Shown here: piece by piece, positions 46,109 through 58,702 of the stretch
Layout: every line of letters begins with the position of its first letter
Numbering within the stretch: position 1 is the first letter of the stretch
Assembly: GCA_018398765.1 (NCBI GenBank)
Contig: JAHBMJ010005572.1
Span: 1 to 64,000, forward strand
Direction of reading: 5' to 3'
Length of the DNA: 64,000 nucleotides
Source of the DNA: Chromera velia
Taxonomy: Eukaryota; Sar; Chromeraceae
Notes under the pieces: generated by a model
What the model saw: only the letters and a program-made list of their open reading frames with translations
What the model was told of the DNA's origin: nothing
The model's database searches: none
Position numbers and translations under genes: made by a program

Positions 46109-47177
46109 TCGATCGGCTCTGCGTAGATGGAGGAATTCTGTGGCGTGGCGTGGAGCGTATAACGTGCTTTTCCTTTTTTCTTGTTTGTTAATTGCCTATG
46201 TATGTGTGTTGCACAGTATCATAATCGCTGTGACATCATCTTGCATAGATTTTTTTTTTTTTTGAAAAATTAAGTTACGTGCAGTATACAGTTAATGTGA
46301 GGGCATATGTTTAAGATCTTGCTAGATATGATTATCTCTAGTACGTTTAATTCAATCTTTAGTCAAGAATGGAGATGTGTGACGCTTAGCGACCAACCTT
46401 AATAAAATGAACACCCCCCCGACACTCTAAGCTGTTCTTGAAAACATTTTTCAAGATTGGATTTTTTAGCAACATTTAATTTCAAGTTAGGATTTTTGAG
46501 TGGCGGCACCGTTTCGTGCTATTTCGTGCCACTAAAATTTATTCCACTGTATGCGTATGCGCCCCACTGTTGCGCTGCCTTTACGGAGCACCGCGTGGCC
46601 CCGGAAACCACGGCCCCGGCATGCCTTTCTGCATGCAGGCGCGGTGTTTTTCTGAGTGCCCATCAGGCCGCGACGTGCAGGCTCAAACGGCAACTGCGCA
46701 ATACCTCAGAAAATCATTGTGTACGTATCCAGAAAGTCATTCATTCCTCTTTTAGCTTTCCTCCCTGTTAGCAATTCATCCCTCAGTGTCTTGCCTGCCG
46801 TATGAGTGTGCTTACTCTAGAGCTGTCTAGAATATTGAGATGAAGGAGATCAACTCGATCAAACATCTAAAAAGTCTGACTTACCGGGAAGGGCGTCCAG
46901 CGTCGTCAAATTTCCTAGCAAAGTTCTTCAATCGATCAATAAAGCGGGTTGAGACAAGGAGACTGCTCTAAACCGCCGGAATGGAAATTTAATCAATCCG
47001 TCATGCATGAACAAACGTGTATCTCTTTCAATCGTCTCAATAACTTTGCAGATTCCGGTCCTGAAGACTCAGACAGTGAATGATGCGTTGGCTTGAATGT
47101 TGCATGCATGAATGAATACTTACAATTCATACATCACTGCTGAAACCAGAGAAAGTGTTACTAGTTTTTTTATATTT
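46109..47177. other. Intergenic region, GC-mixed then AT-rich
   Basis: It contains an AATAAA at about 46400, which could serve the TMEM184-like gene, and a frame at 45993-46265 that ends in a hydrophobic run but has no clear exon support. No other gene is recognised. Confidence 0.4.
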
Positions 47178-47453
47178 TTTTTTTAAGATATAAGCCTTGC
47201 ATGTGGCGTAGCTTTTCAAGATATAGGCTTTTCTTACGGCATAGTTTTTCAAGACATATGCTCTGCTTACGGCGTATAGCTTTTCAAGACATAGGCTCTC
47301 CTTGCGGCATAGCTTTTCAAGACATAGGCTCTGCTTGCGGCACAGCTTTTCAAGACATAAGCCACGCCTGCGGCACAGCTTTTCAAGATATAGGCCGCGC
47401 CTGCGGCGCGGCTTTTCAAAACATAGGCCGCGCCTGCGGCGCGGCCTTTCAAG
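47178..47453. repeat. 33-bp hairpin minisatellite, about 8 copies
   Basis: Units begin GCTTTTCAAGA at about 47211, 47244, 47279, 47312, 47345, 47378, 47411 and 47444. The units at 47378 and 47411 contain GCCGCGCC-TGC-GGCGCGGC, a perfect 8-bp stem with a 3-base loop. Towards the left the same stem decays step by step to AT-rich versions. As the period is 33, an 11-residue repeat is translated on both strands (plus AFQDIGRACGA), but flanking sequence gives no gene. It is related to the interior of the element at 399-630. Confidence 0.85.
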
Positions 47454-48768
47454 AGTGGATTTTTGAGCAGCACAAAATTTCAAGTAGCCTTGAGTATCAG
47501 GGGGGTAAAAATGAATTGTCTTTTAATATACCTATTCAGCTTATTATGCTGCTTATATGCCTAATAAAGGCTAGAATAAAGGTATATAAAGGTTATTCAG
47601 TTATAAACGTTTCAATAAGGATCATTAGTATGATAGAAAAATTAATAAATCATGTATGTAAATACATAGTAAAAACATCTGACTTCAGATTGAAAGATTG
47701 ATTAAGAAAGATTCAAATGAATTAGACAGAAGCATGAATGCTGCGTCATGCTTATATAAAGGGATCAAAAGGGGATGGAAGCCAAAGACGAAGAATCATA
47801 AGAGTTGAAGGCTTGTGTTTATATATAGTGAATATTAATATCTATTCTTGAATCATGGTAGACCTCATCGACAACTATTGAAAAACTAAAGCCAAGCTTA
47901 TCCACAAATATTTCAGAACTTATGGAATTAGATTTCATATATATCTTCATCTTTAAATATATATTTAAATCAAACAGAAGATTAACGAGGATTCATCTAG
48001 TTTGATCTGACATCATCTGACATTCTGTATTACTTGAATTTATTTGATATTATTTGATTCGTGAGATTTTAAAAGATTTGACTTAAAAAGCATTTTGTTT
48101 GATCGATTGATTTTTATTTAGCCATTTTGCTTACTAAGTTGATTTTATCTAAATACATCTAGAACGTTTATTCATTAGTTACTGACTTTTCCTTTACTTG
48201 TATTTCCACTCTTCCACATCTTTACCGCTGCCCCAGTAACACAACAAGACTTCCTTTTTTTTTGTGATGGTGATTTTTATTGTCGCATTGACAAGACTTC
48301 TTTCTTGGAGTGATTGTGATTGAGGGTTTTGTTATGCATGCCCCGTGATTGTGATGTTGTGGAGGTGGGGGGGGCGGGCCGGAGGGAGGGCGATTCCCCG
48401 GCCGCGCCGACGCTATTCCAGGAGCGAGGAGACGGAAGCAATGGGAGCACCGCGCGCGGTGAAACATGCATGCAAATTCTTCGCGAGACCTGCTTCATCA
48501 TTCAATTGAGCACTGGACCATCGTGAAGCTATGCAGATGCCAGATGGGCTCTCTTCATGATCTTCCACCAGGTCTGTGCGTCCCTCAATCATCAGTTCTG
48601 TGCGTTTGAGCAGTTCACACAGTGCCAATTCTCATTCCAGCACTCGCGTGCAAAACCAAATTGATGCACTGACCCGAACCCGCTCCCAAATCTTCTGTCC
48701 TATTTCTGGGAATCAGGGCGTGAACAAGAAGTATTCGCTCTTCCTGACCCTGGCTTACTCGCAACACG
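47454..48768. other. AT-rich intergenic region and upstream region of the secreted-protein gene
   Basis: 47454-48200 is AT-rich with no coding signal. 48200-48768 is more GC-rich (a G-run block at 48361-48400) and lies upstream of the gene starting at 48769. A direct repeat ACAAGACTTC occurs near 48243 and 48290. Confidence 0.45.
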
Positions 48769-51700
48769 ATGCAGAGGAGAATTCTATCTCTGTTGCTCCT
48801 CCTGCTCTTTGCCTGCAAAGGCGCGTTTGCCAGAGATGGAACAAATCTTCACTTCGCTTTTGGAGTTTCCGGAACCGCACACCCCTCGATAGAAGTCTCC
48901 CGTCTCCGGGACAGCGTACTGGGTGTAATGGAGGAACAGCTAGCCACTCTCCTTGCACAGCGGGAAAACAGAGTTCCCGAATGCGGATGGGAGGGAAGTG
49001 AGGACCTGGTTCTCTGCCTCCGTGCACCGCAGAAACGGCACGTGTCGGAGACGGCTGAGGAAGGGCTTCGAATCATGCTCACAGCGGAGACGGCTTGGGC
49101 CAAGGAGGGGGGGGAGGAGGGTGCACGAGACGTGCCACACGGGAAAGAGGAGGAGATAGACGTGGAATGTCACGTGAGCAGACAGAGACAGAGGGAGCGC
49201 ACTGCAAGTGCTACCCTGCCCCAAGGTTTGTCCGAACATACCTGTCTCGTGGCGTCTCCGTCCGTCGCTCGACCGAATATGCCGGAACCCAATTTGGATG
49301 TCGCTGTCCTCTCTACAGACCCCCCTCCCCCTGCCCTCTCTCGTCCGCCGTTTTCACTGCTCATGCGGCCTCGACTCTGAGTCTCTCGTTCCTCTCTTTC
49401 TAAGCTGGTTTCTGTATCTGTTTATTTATTTATTTATTTATTTATTTTCCACTCGAAATATTCTGATCAAACCAAAAAAGCTGTACGTGCGTGAGTGCGT
49501 GCGTGCGTGCGTGAGTGCAGACGGGACCCCACTGGAGATCCACAGTCGCATCAACCATGGAGGTCTGTCTGTTTGCATGTTTTTTTTCTTTTCGGGGGAG
49601 TCCTGGGTCTCTTCCTTCGACTGGTTTGCAAAGGGAGGGGTGCATGGTGAAGGGTGCAGAAGTTTGCTTCGAGTTTTTATCCCGCCTGCGTACCCCCCTC
49701 AATTTTGAATCTGCCACGACATGCCTGTACCGCAGCTCTATCTCTCAGTATCTCATTGACGTCAGTGTCTACGGGTGTGCCCTGCCTGACGTGCAGATCG
49801 TTGGGCTGCGACTCTGCGTGTCTCTGTGGCTTTGAGAGCTGACGGGTGCGGGGAGGACGAGGGGGCAGCACAGGGACGAGACGAGGGGTGGCACAAGTAA
49901 GTAGGGGGGGTGCGTGAGGAATGCTTTGCTTACATAGCGCACCACTTTGGCTACTTTGGGTGGGTGGCAAGGGGGGGTTGTGTGGAGATGCCGTGAAGCC
50001 TCGATCGAGTCGAGTCTTCTTTCCTTGTTGCAGTGATGCCCTCCATAGGTAAACAGATAGGCTGATCACCGAGTTTCTTCATTATTGACGAGCTGTGCAA
50101 AGGAGAGATGGACAGACAATAGATCAGAGGGAAAAGGACAAAAGAGGTTGAGTAAGCAGGTCGGGACGAAGACGGCAGATGTGAGGACAGACATTTGGAA
50201 AGGGTAACAAACGGGCAGAGAGAGAGAACGGGAAAGGGAGGTGAGAAGGACTGAAGACATAAAGAAACGCACAGACTTCCACATCCCGTTTTCCCTTTCT
50301 CTTTTCCTTTGTGAAGAAAACGTTCCTTCCCTTTATTTTTTTGTCTCTCTTTTGTGACGGACGCTTCCCCTCCTCACAGCCCTTGCAAGGAAGGCTGGGT
50401 GTTGGACCTCTCCCCCCGGTCCTCTTCCTCTGGGTCTCTCTCTGGCATCTCCCTGAAGACCTGCAACGGCCTCCGACTTCAGATGCCGCCTTCTTCTTCT
50501 TCCTCTTCGGGACTCGAAAAGGGGGGCGGGAAGCCTCGGACGGTGTGTATGAATGCACGAGGAAGCATTGCGCTGCCGTCGAGAGAGACGGTGAAAAGTG
50601 AAGAGATTATGGCTTCTTTTTCTTCGGAAGAGGAAGCGGAAGGAGACGGGGAGACTGATAGGTCGGAGACAAGCGAGAGTGCACGCCGAAGTCTGTCACA
50701 AAGTAAAGAGGGGGGCCACACCTCGAAAAGGCATCTGAAAGGATCTGCCCGCCCTCCTCGTGAAAAGAAAAGGGAAGATGCAGAGTTGAGCAAAGAGAAG
50801 AAAGACGTCGCAGCGGAAAGAAGAGAGGACAAAAAAGCATTAGAGCAGGAAAAAGAAAAGGAAGCTGAAGAATTGAAGAAGGAAAAAGAAAAGGAAGCTG
50901 AAGAATTGAAAAAGGAAAAAGAAAGGGAGAAGGACTCTCATGGCAAAGAGGCAAAAAATCCACCACCAGCCTCTTCCCACAATACAAAGTCTTTCAACTT
51001 TGGGGGGGGAGGGGGTGCGGTGTTGCATGATAACAGCACGATGAATTTTGGAGGAGGGGGGGGGATGGTGGTGGTACGTCGGTCTGATCCGGCCGATACT
51101 GCCGCCCCGACGCCGACAGACCCCGACTTTGCCGCCTTCAATTTCGGTGGGGGGGGCGGGGCCCGTTTTTCCGATGGCACCGTGATGAATTTCGGGGGAG
51201 GGGGNGGGAAATGAGGGGCGTCAGACGTCGTTCAATTTCGGTGGAGGGGGGGGGAGTGAGCTACCAAGCGGGTCCACTTTCAACTTTGGAGGAGGGGGGG
51301 GTGCAGGGTCTACAGACGAAACGGACCCCCCTCCATCAGGCACACAAATTGAGAAGAGTCCTACTGCAACTACTTCTCTATCTGGCTGCACTCCACTTCA
51401 TGTGCTGTACGGTGTGGGTGTGTGTGTCGACTTTTGTCTGCCCGAGGCTACAGAGACAAAGTTCAAAGATCCAAAGAAACCGCAGGGGGGGCTCCTGAAA
51501 GGGCTCTGCGACCAGAAGGCATTCTCCTATGATCAGGTGAGTCAGCGAATGTGTGAGTGAGAGAGGCTGAGATGGTGCGTAAGTGAGTGACTGCGTGTGC
51601 GACTGTAAGTCTTTGTTGTCTGTCGTTCTCCTGGGGTTGTCACGTCAATCAATGAGAGGAAGGAATTCACTTCACACCAAAGAGGAAGAAGAGACGTCGT

Positions 51701-54700
51701 TACTTCTTCTTTTGCAATAATAAGGAAACCATGCGTCCTACAATTGGATAGGCCGGTGTGTGGGTGGACGGATGCATATGCGCATTGAGGTTCGGGATTG
51801 GATGCAAGGACAGATAAATGGATCTACTGATCCATGCAGAGATACACCGAGACAGACAGATAGATGGACAAAAGACTGAACTCCTTCATTTTTTTACCTC
51901 TCTCTTTTCTCTCTGGATCCTCGATCGCCTCGCAGGGTTCCCTCGAGGTCTCCCTGCAGCCCGTGATTCCCCCCCTCGCAGCTCGCGTCCTCTCTGCGTC
52001 CTCATCAATTGTCCCCTCCCAGGCTGGAGAGGGTGTGCAGTCCGGGGGGGGGGAAGGCAGTGGGCAGACAGGGAAGGCAAAGGGGGGGCAGGCAATTCCG
52101 ACAGAGCTCATCCAGACGTTTCCTTTGGCAAGTGAAGATTTACTTTCTGAAAAGAAGAAAGGGAAGGAACTTTCAGTGGCAAAGAAGGAGACTGACTGGA
52201 TTATGGTTGGGAAGGCGGGTGCAAGTCTGAGAGATGCGCTGTTCTCAGCAGAGAGTGGTGAAGAGGTAGTGGATGCATTGGGCAACTACCTCCGTTCCCT
52301 GGGAGCCTATGCGGACTTTCCTCTTTTGTGGACGATCCGAGGATCAGATGACGGAAAGGATGGGAAGGCCTGGAGTCCCTGTGACGTCGTCCATTTGGAT
52401 GTTGACAAGTCCCGTGATTGTGCTGCGACGTGCCTTCCTCTCTTGCAACCCCCGTCCGATTTCGGACTGAAAGAAGGACCGTGCGACCCCAAAACCTTCC
52501 CTCGTCTCGTGCGTCGCACAGCAGTCAATGTAGATTCCCCTTATCTCAGTGCCATGTTTGTGTTCCTTCAGGGGAAGGGGGGAGGGGGGGAAGCGACAAC
52601 CGAGCTGATTGATCTCTTTCGAACCTCCAACAAGGATTCCCCCGCATCGTTGGTGTCTCTCATGACCTCACTAGAAGAATCCCAGCGTACCCTTTCTTCC
52701 TGTGAGGGTCTAGAGGACTCGATAGAAGTCCTTCGGAACTTGTGGCACCAGGCCAGTGTGAGGTTGGGAGGGCTGGGGGTAGTTGCGTCCTTCACAGAGG
52801 GTCCAGGGTCGGGGCTCAATGCGGCATTGAGAAAAGGGTGTGAGACTGTTTACGGCATCATTTCTGCCGGAGCCTGTTTGCAGGGGTGTTTGCCTCTTGA
52901 CTACGCGGCACTTCTCCTTCCTGCGTTCAAACGAGGGAAGTGTGAGAGAGAGGGGTTTGAAGAATTGAAAGACGAAGCAGAGGTAGATGCTACATTGAAG
53001 TCAGGCAAGACACAGAGGTATACGGTGAAATTGTACGTGCGGAGAGAGGAGAAGTCTCTCAGTGAGGTCACTGGTATGCTCGAGACAGAGAAGAGTAAAG
53101 AGGAAGGGAAGGAAGAGTTACATCCGTGTCCAGAGGGTCCGAAGGGCGAGGCGGAATTTCGAAACAATGAGTGTTGTCTGTTTGTGCACAAGCTTCTCCA
53201 AGAAAAGCCAAAGAAGGGAGAGGAATGGAGTGGTTTGGAAGAAGTTGGGTTGGGGGCGGGGGGAGAGAAAGAAGCGGAGACATTTACTGATGGTGTAGAT
53301 GCGGTGAGATCGCCTGTCATCCCCCGAGAAAGTCAGGAGGGAATAAACGGTGTAAGTGCAGAGGAGGCAAATGCATGCATTGAGTATTGCGTGTCCTTGA
53401 AGGTGATGCTCTTGCTGCCCATTGGGGGAGGTCATGTGGTTGAAGGGACGTGTGTGTCAGCAGGGTTTGACGCACGCACGCGCACAGAGGCTAAGGGGCC
53501 TGGTGGGAATCTGAGAGCTTGGGTGTATTCCCATTCTTCGCATGATTCTGATTCTTCCAAAGAGGGGACTGAGGAAGGTGACGCTCCTGTAGAGATCTCA
53601 TTGTTGGACAGCAGATTGGTGGAACGACTTCAGGAACAGCAGCGGCGACTGGCTGCTTTCCTCAATGCCAGTTCACGCCTTGTGTCTCTGTCTCGTGCAG
53701 GGGGGGCTGCAGGGAGAAGTGAAGGTGACGCGTGGATGGGCATGATGCGCGCAGGGGTGTTGCTTGGGGTAGGGTCGTCTGGGTCTTCTTTTCTTTTAGG
53801 TGAGAAAGGAGGAAGTTATTTCGACAAAACAGTGTGTGTCAGTCGAGTACGTCCTGCAGGTGAGTCGGTGCCGTTTTCGTTCTGTGGAGAATATTGTCTC
53901 CCCCTCCCTCTGGCAGCAATGTCGAGAGCCACTGAGGTTTTCCTTCCTGAGAGCTGTCCACTTGCGTGTCATCCTTCAACACAGGGGGGGATCCCTTTGC
54001 CGTCCTTTGTTCCTGCCCGTCTTGTCAGCGAGAGGGGGAACGAGGAAGGGGCAGATGAAGTGAATGCCTCTGTAACTGAAGCTTCATATATGTGTGGAGA
54101 AAGAGAAGAGTCGGGGGAGGGCTGGGGAAGTGGGGACACATGGGAGAGGTCTGAAAACTTTCTGCCGTCTCTGTCGTCCTTTGTCTCTCCTGACGGCTTT
54201 CTGGTCATTGACCTGCCGTCTGAAGCTTTCGTGTCTCAAGGAGAGGCAGACGCGGTCTCAGAGAGGCTGCACGCATACTCCCGTCCTGAGTCTTCGCACC
54301 GAATTTGGGGAGGTGACACAGAGGGGCAGGGGATCTCTGTTGGATCAGATTCGGACATCGAAATGGACTCCGATCACAGCGAGGAGGGGGGGTCTAGCTC
54401 GGGGGAAGGATGTTGTTACGATGTGGGGTACGGGTCGATGATGACGCCTGTTTATGACTGGGGGAGCTTTCGGAATTGTTTGAGATCTGAATGCCTTGAG
54501 GAGAAGAGACTGGGAGGAGAGACGAAATTTGTTGCAGGAGTCGACTGTGCGAGCCTGAAGGCGAAGCTGCAAGCAAAGAAGGGGGGCAAAGAAGCTGAAA
54601 CGTGAGTCTACTTGGACAGCGAATCTGTCTCTGTGCTCTCTCTCTTCTTCTGTTGTGCTAATCTTTGATACTGGAAGCTGAGCCAGACCAGCAGTCTTCT

Positions 54701-57700
54701 TTTGTCAATTAAAGGATAAAGAGGGCCCTTGTCTGTCCATTCTTCTTGTGAATCCCTTTGGCCGCTCCAGACCTGCACACGGTTTCTTTTGCTCTCTCCT
54801 TCTCTCATGCCTCCCTCCAGGTTTCTGCCATTGGAGAGTCTCGAGGAAGAGGGTACTGACCTTCCAACACCACAACAATATCTTGAGGGAGATGGACAAA
54901 TGCACTCGAACAGTGCCGTCAGTGCAAAATCGGGGGGGGAATCTGGGGACACCGAGAAGGGCAGGTCCTCCAACTCGGAGGACGGGTGTTGTTACAATGT
55001 GGGGTACGGGTCCATGATGACTCCTGTTTATGACTGGGGGAGCTTTCGGAATTGTTTGAGATCTGAATGCCTTGAGGAGAAGAGACTGGGAGGAGAGACG
55101 AAATTTGTTGCAGGAGTTGATTGTGCGAGCCTGAAGGCGAAGCTGCAAGCAAAAGAAGACAGAAAGGGGGGGGCAAAAGGGGAAAAAGTTGAAACGTCAG
55201 TTGACCACCTAGACCAAACAGCCTTCCTTCCTTCCTTTCTGTTCATCGTTCATCCGTAGGATGCCTCTTCCTTCAAGGCGCTGTATCAGACAGACAGAAA
55301 GTGAGAGAGGGCATCATGACTGTTCAGGTCTCTCCTGTAACCAAAAAGGGCTTCTGATCTTGCTGTTGGAAGGGAAGTGACGCGGGAAGGGCAAAACCTT
55401 GTGCTACAGGAACGCTGTTGTTTTTTTGGTGTTGTATTCGCTTTTTCTTCCTGGGCTTTCTTCCTTTTGGCGTTTTTGTAGAAAGAAGTGCGAACTCGTA
55501 CATCGGCATTACTGCACAGAATCGAATAAAATCCACCTCTTTCTGTTCTTCTCTGCCTTCCCTCTGTTCCTCCCTCCTTCCCTTGCAGACAACTGTTTCC
55601 CGTCTCTTCCGCCCCCTCCCCCTCGCCCTCATCACCTGAGTCTTCCAATAACCTGGCAGTGAGGTCGGACGCGGAGGGCGAAGGGAGGAGAGCTGCGGCA
55701 GTTTCTCTTCCTCCTTCTGCAGTCGAGGTGATCAGGTTGCTGCAGACCTCTGATGCTCAGATCTCCAGCAAGGGTGGAGGGGGAAAGAAAGACTTGAGTA
55801 ACACCGACCCAGCAGACTTCTCGAAGTTTGTGCCTTCAAGCTATGGAGGCACAGGAAGCAGCAAGCCTGGCGGCGTGGATTGGCAAAAGTACGTCAGCTG
55901 CTGGATGCAGGGATCGTCTAGCTGTCTGCTTGGTCAAGCAGACGGGGGGCGTGAGGTGTGAGAAGGAAGGATAACTAATGTCTGGTGGCAAGTCGAAGGA
56001 AAATCGAATGAAGAAGTGATGTGCATGGGGGGTGATTGCATATCCGGCCTCGGGAGTCTCCTCGCAAGTCTTTTTTCCTTTCTTTTCTTTTTCAGGATTT
56101 ACGCCGTTCTTTTTCTGTTCTTCTCGACACACGTATTTTTTCTCTTTTCGGTGGAACCGAATACTTTTTCTCCGTACGCCGTTGTCAAGGCTGCTGATGC
56201 CTTTTCTTGCGCTGGTGTACGCGCGAAGTCCTGGTTTTTGCATTCATTTCCTTCGGCGGTGTCTCTGTTCCGATGTTCGTTCGATCGTGTTCCTCTCTTT
56301 TGACGCACGCACCCTTCCTTGTGCAGATACGCAGACAGCGAGGGCGACCCATACGGCGGGGGCCGTTTCAACTCGACAGCGGGGAGCTCTGGAGACACAC
56401 AGACAAGCAAGACGAGCAAGGAGACAGGTGAGTCTGCCAGGCTGCTCGCTCTGTCACACAGAAGGAGACGTTTCAGGATCCCTCAGAGAGAATGGGTGTG
56501 TGAGTGAGTGTCCATGTGCGGGAGTGAGAGAGAGAGTGTATGAGGGAGCCCAGATGACAATATGACGATACTCGAAAGGGCAGTTCTCCTCTTTACTCAA
56601 GGACAAATGAAACAGGCGACTCCTTCTCACCATGCAATCACAATTCCTCCCTCCTTCTCGATCCTCTCCGCCAAGACTTCACTCCACTCCCCGTCTCTGT
56701 CTCCTCGTGCTCCCCGTGGGTTGATGCGGAAGGATGGATCTCTCCAGGAATGAATGTATCATTGTGTCGGTAGGGAGACAGAATCAATTAAATTCCTCTA
56801 GCTCTGCATGAACTCTCTCTTGCATGTTCTCTCTGTCTGAACATTTGCTCATGCAGGAGCTTCAGGGGGCTTTGACTGGCAAAGCTATGTACCCAACCAG
56901 TACTCTGCAAGTAAGTGAGAGAGTGAGAAAGTCGAAAGTCTCTTTCTTTCCATCTATTCGTCATGATGCCTTCTCTCTCTCTCTCTTGCTCGCTCGTTTT
57001 ACCTCGTGTCTTTTCCCCTCCCCTTTCCTTTTCCTCGTTCCCTGGAATTCCATCGCATAGCCAGCTGTGGACGTGTGTCGAGGGCAACTGAAAGAAGCAA
57101 ATTTGATTCTCACAGTGGTGTTCAAAAGTATGGCCTGACTGAAGCGGCCTGACTAAATCGAGTTTTGGCCGGGTAGGGGGAACAAGGAACTCGAAGAGGT
57201 TTTATTCTGCATACGTAATTTGTTCACCTCCTGAATTCAGTATGTGTATCAGTCAGACATACTCTCCCCCCGTCCATTTCTCCCTTAATTCCAGAGAGCG
57301 TTGCTCAGGATGTGAAGAGCAAGAAAGAGCAGTACACAGGATCTGGCCCTGGAGGCTCCTCCGACTATGTCAACGACAACGACACGTACTGCAAGTTTGT
57401 CACATGTCCTCCAAACAGACCGTACTGTGTGTACGGAATTTGCCAGAGTGAAAAGCCGACGCAAACAGCAGTCAGTCAGTCGGTCGGCCGGCATCGACGC
57501 TCTCGATCTATCCAAATCCAAATGAAGAGATTTGAAAGGCTATCTGAGTGGATTCGCCCGTCTCTGCTCTTTGTTTGGTGCTGATGAATTATCTTGAGCA
57601 GTTGTTGCACGGGCTTTCTGCGGACCCGCTGAGGGCTTCAAGTACTCTCACGGAGTCCACAACGAACCTTCTGCATGTTACTTAGTTGACGGAATGTTGC

Positions 57701-57911
57701 TTGTTTCTGTATACCTCTTTTCTGCCCCCCAATTCGCGCCTGTCTCGCATGAACGGATCGCCATCCGAAGCTCCCACATCGGAATGGGGTTTGGTCACTT
57801 AATGAGTTGAGCATTCAGTCTGTCTCCCTGCCTTTCCGCTTTCCCCCTCTCTTTTATCTCTCTGTCTATAGTCTGTTTGTCTCTGTCTCTGTATCTGTCA
57901 TCCTGCCTCTC

Positions 57912-58004
<93 letters not shown>

Positions 58005-58125
58005 CGTGTGTGTGTGTGTGTGCGTGTGTGTCTGTTCGTGTGTGTGTACGTACGTGTGTGCATGTGCGTTTTCGTTTGGGTGTGCGTCTGCGCGTGCGCG
58101 TGCGTGTGTGCGTCTGCGTGCGCGT

Positions 58126-58162
<37 letters not shown>

Positions 58163-58670
58163 CGTGTGTGTGTGTGTGTGCGTGTGTGTCTGTTCGTGTG
58201 TGTGTACGTACGTGTGTGCATGTGCGTTTTCGTTTGGGTGTGCGTCTGCGCGTGCGCGTGCGTGTGTGCGTCTGCGTGCGCGTTCGTGTGTGTGTGTGTG
58301 TGTGTGTGTGTGTCTGTGGCTGACTGTTTGATTGTCTGTTGAGGGATCGGTTTCTCTGTCCCACCCGAGAAGAGAAGTCGATCATGCGTGTCGTCTTCAT
58401 TCATTCATGCCCTGTTGTTTGTTTGGTGCAGCTTGACGACTTCAAGTGCCGTTGGGTCTCCTGTCCCCCTGGGGCTGTTTGCATTGACGGAAAATGCGAG
58501 AACGAGAAGAAAGGGAAAGGAAAGAAGGGAAAAAAGAAGACAAAGGAAGGCAGGGATCCCAGCGCAATCCGAAATGCAGGTCCGTTGGGACGTCGGTTGG
58601 AGGGGAGGGGAGGGACTCTGAGGTCGGGTCAGGAAGACAGCACGTCTCTCTCTCTCTCTCTCTCTCTCTC

Positions 58671-58702
<32 letters not shown>

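Noticed and set aside
47201-47701. A protein with 11-residue AFQDIGRACGA repeats
   Set aside because: The 33-bp period makes every frame repeat. Both strands are open, the units decay without frame constraint, and the flanks are AT-rich non-coding DNA.
57807-58404. Long open frames on both strands (up to 201 codons) rich in Cys/Val or His/Thr
   Set aside because: They are translations of GT/CA dinucleotide repeats in an intron.
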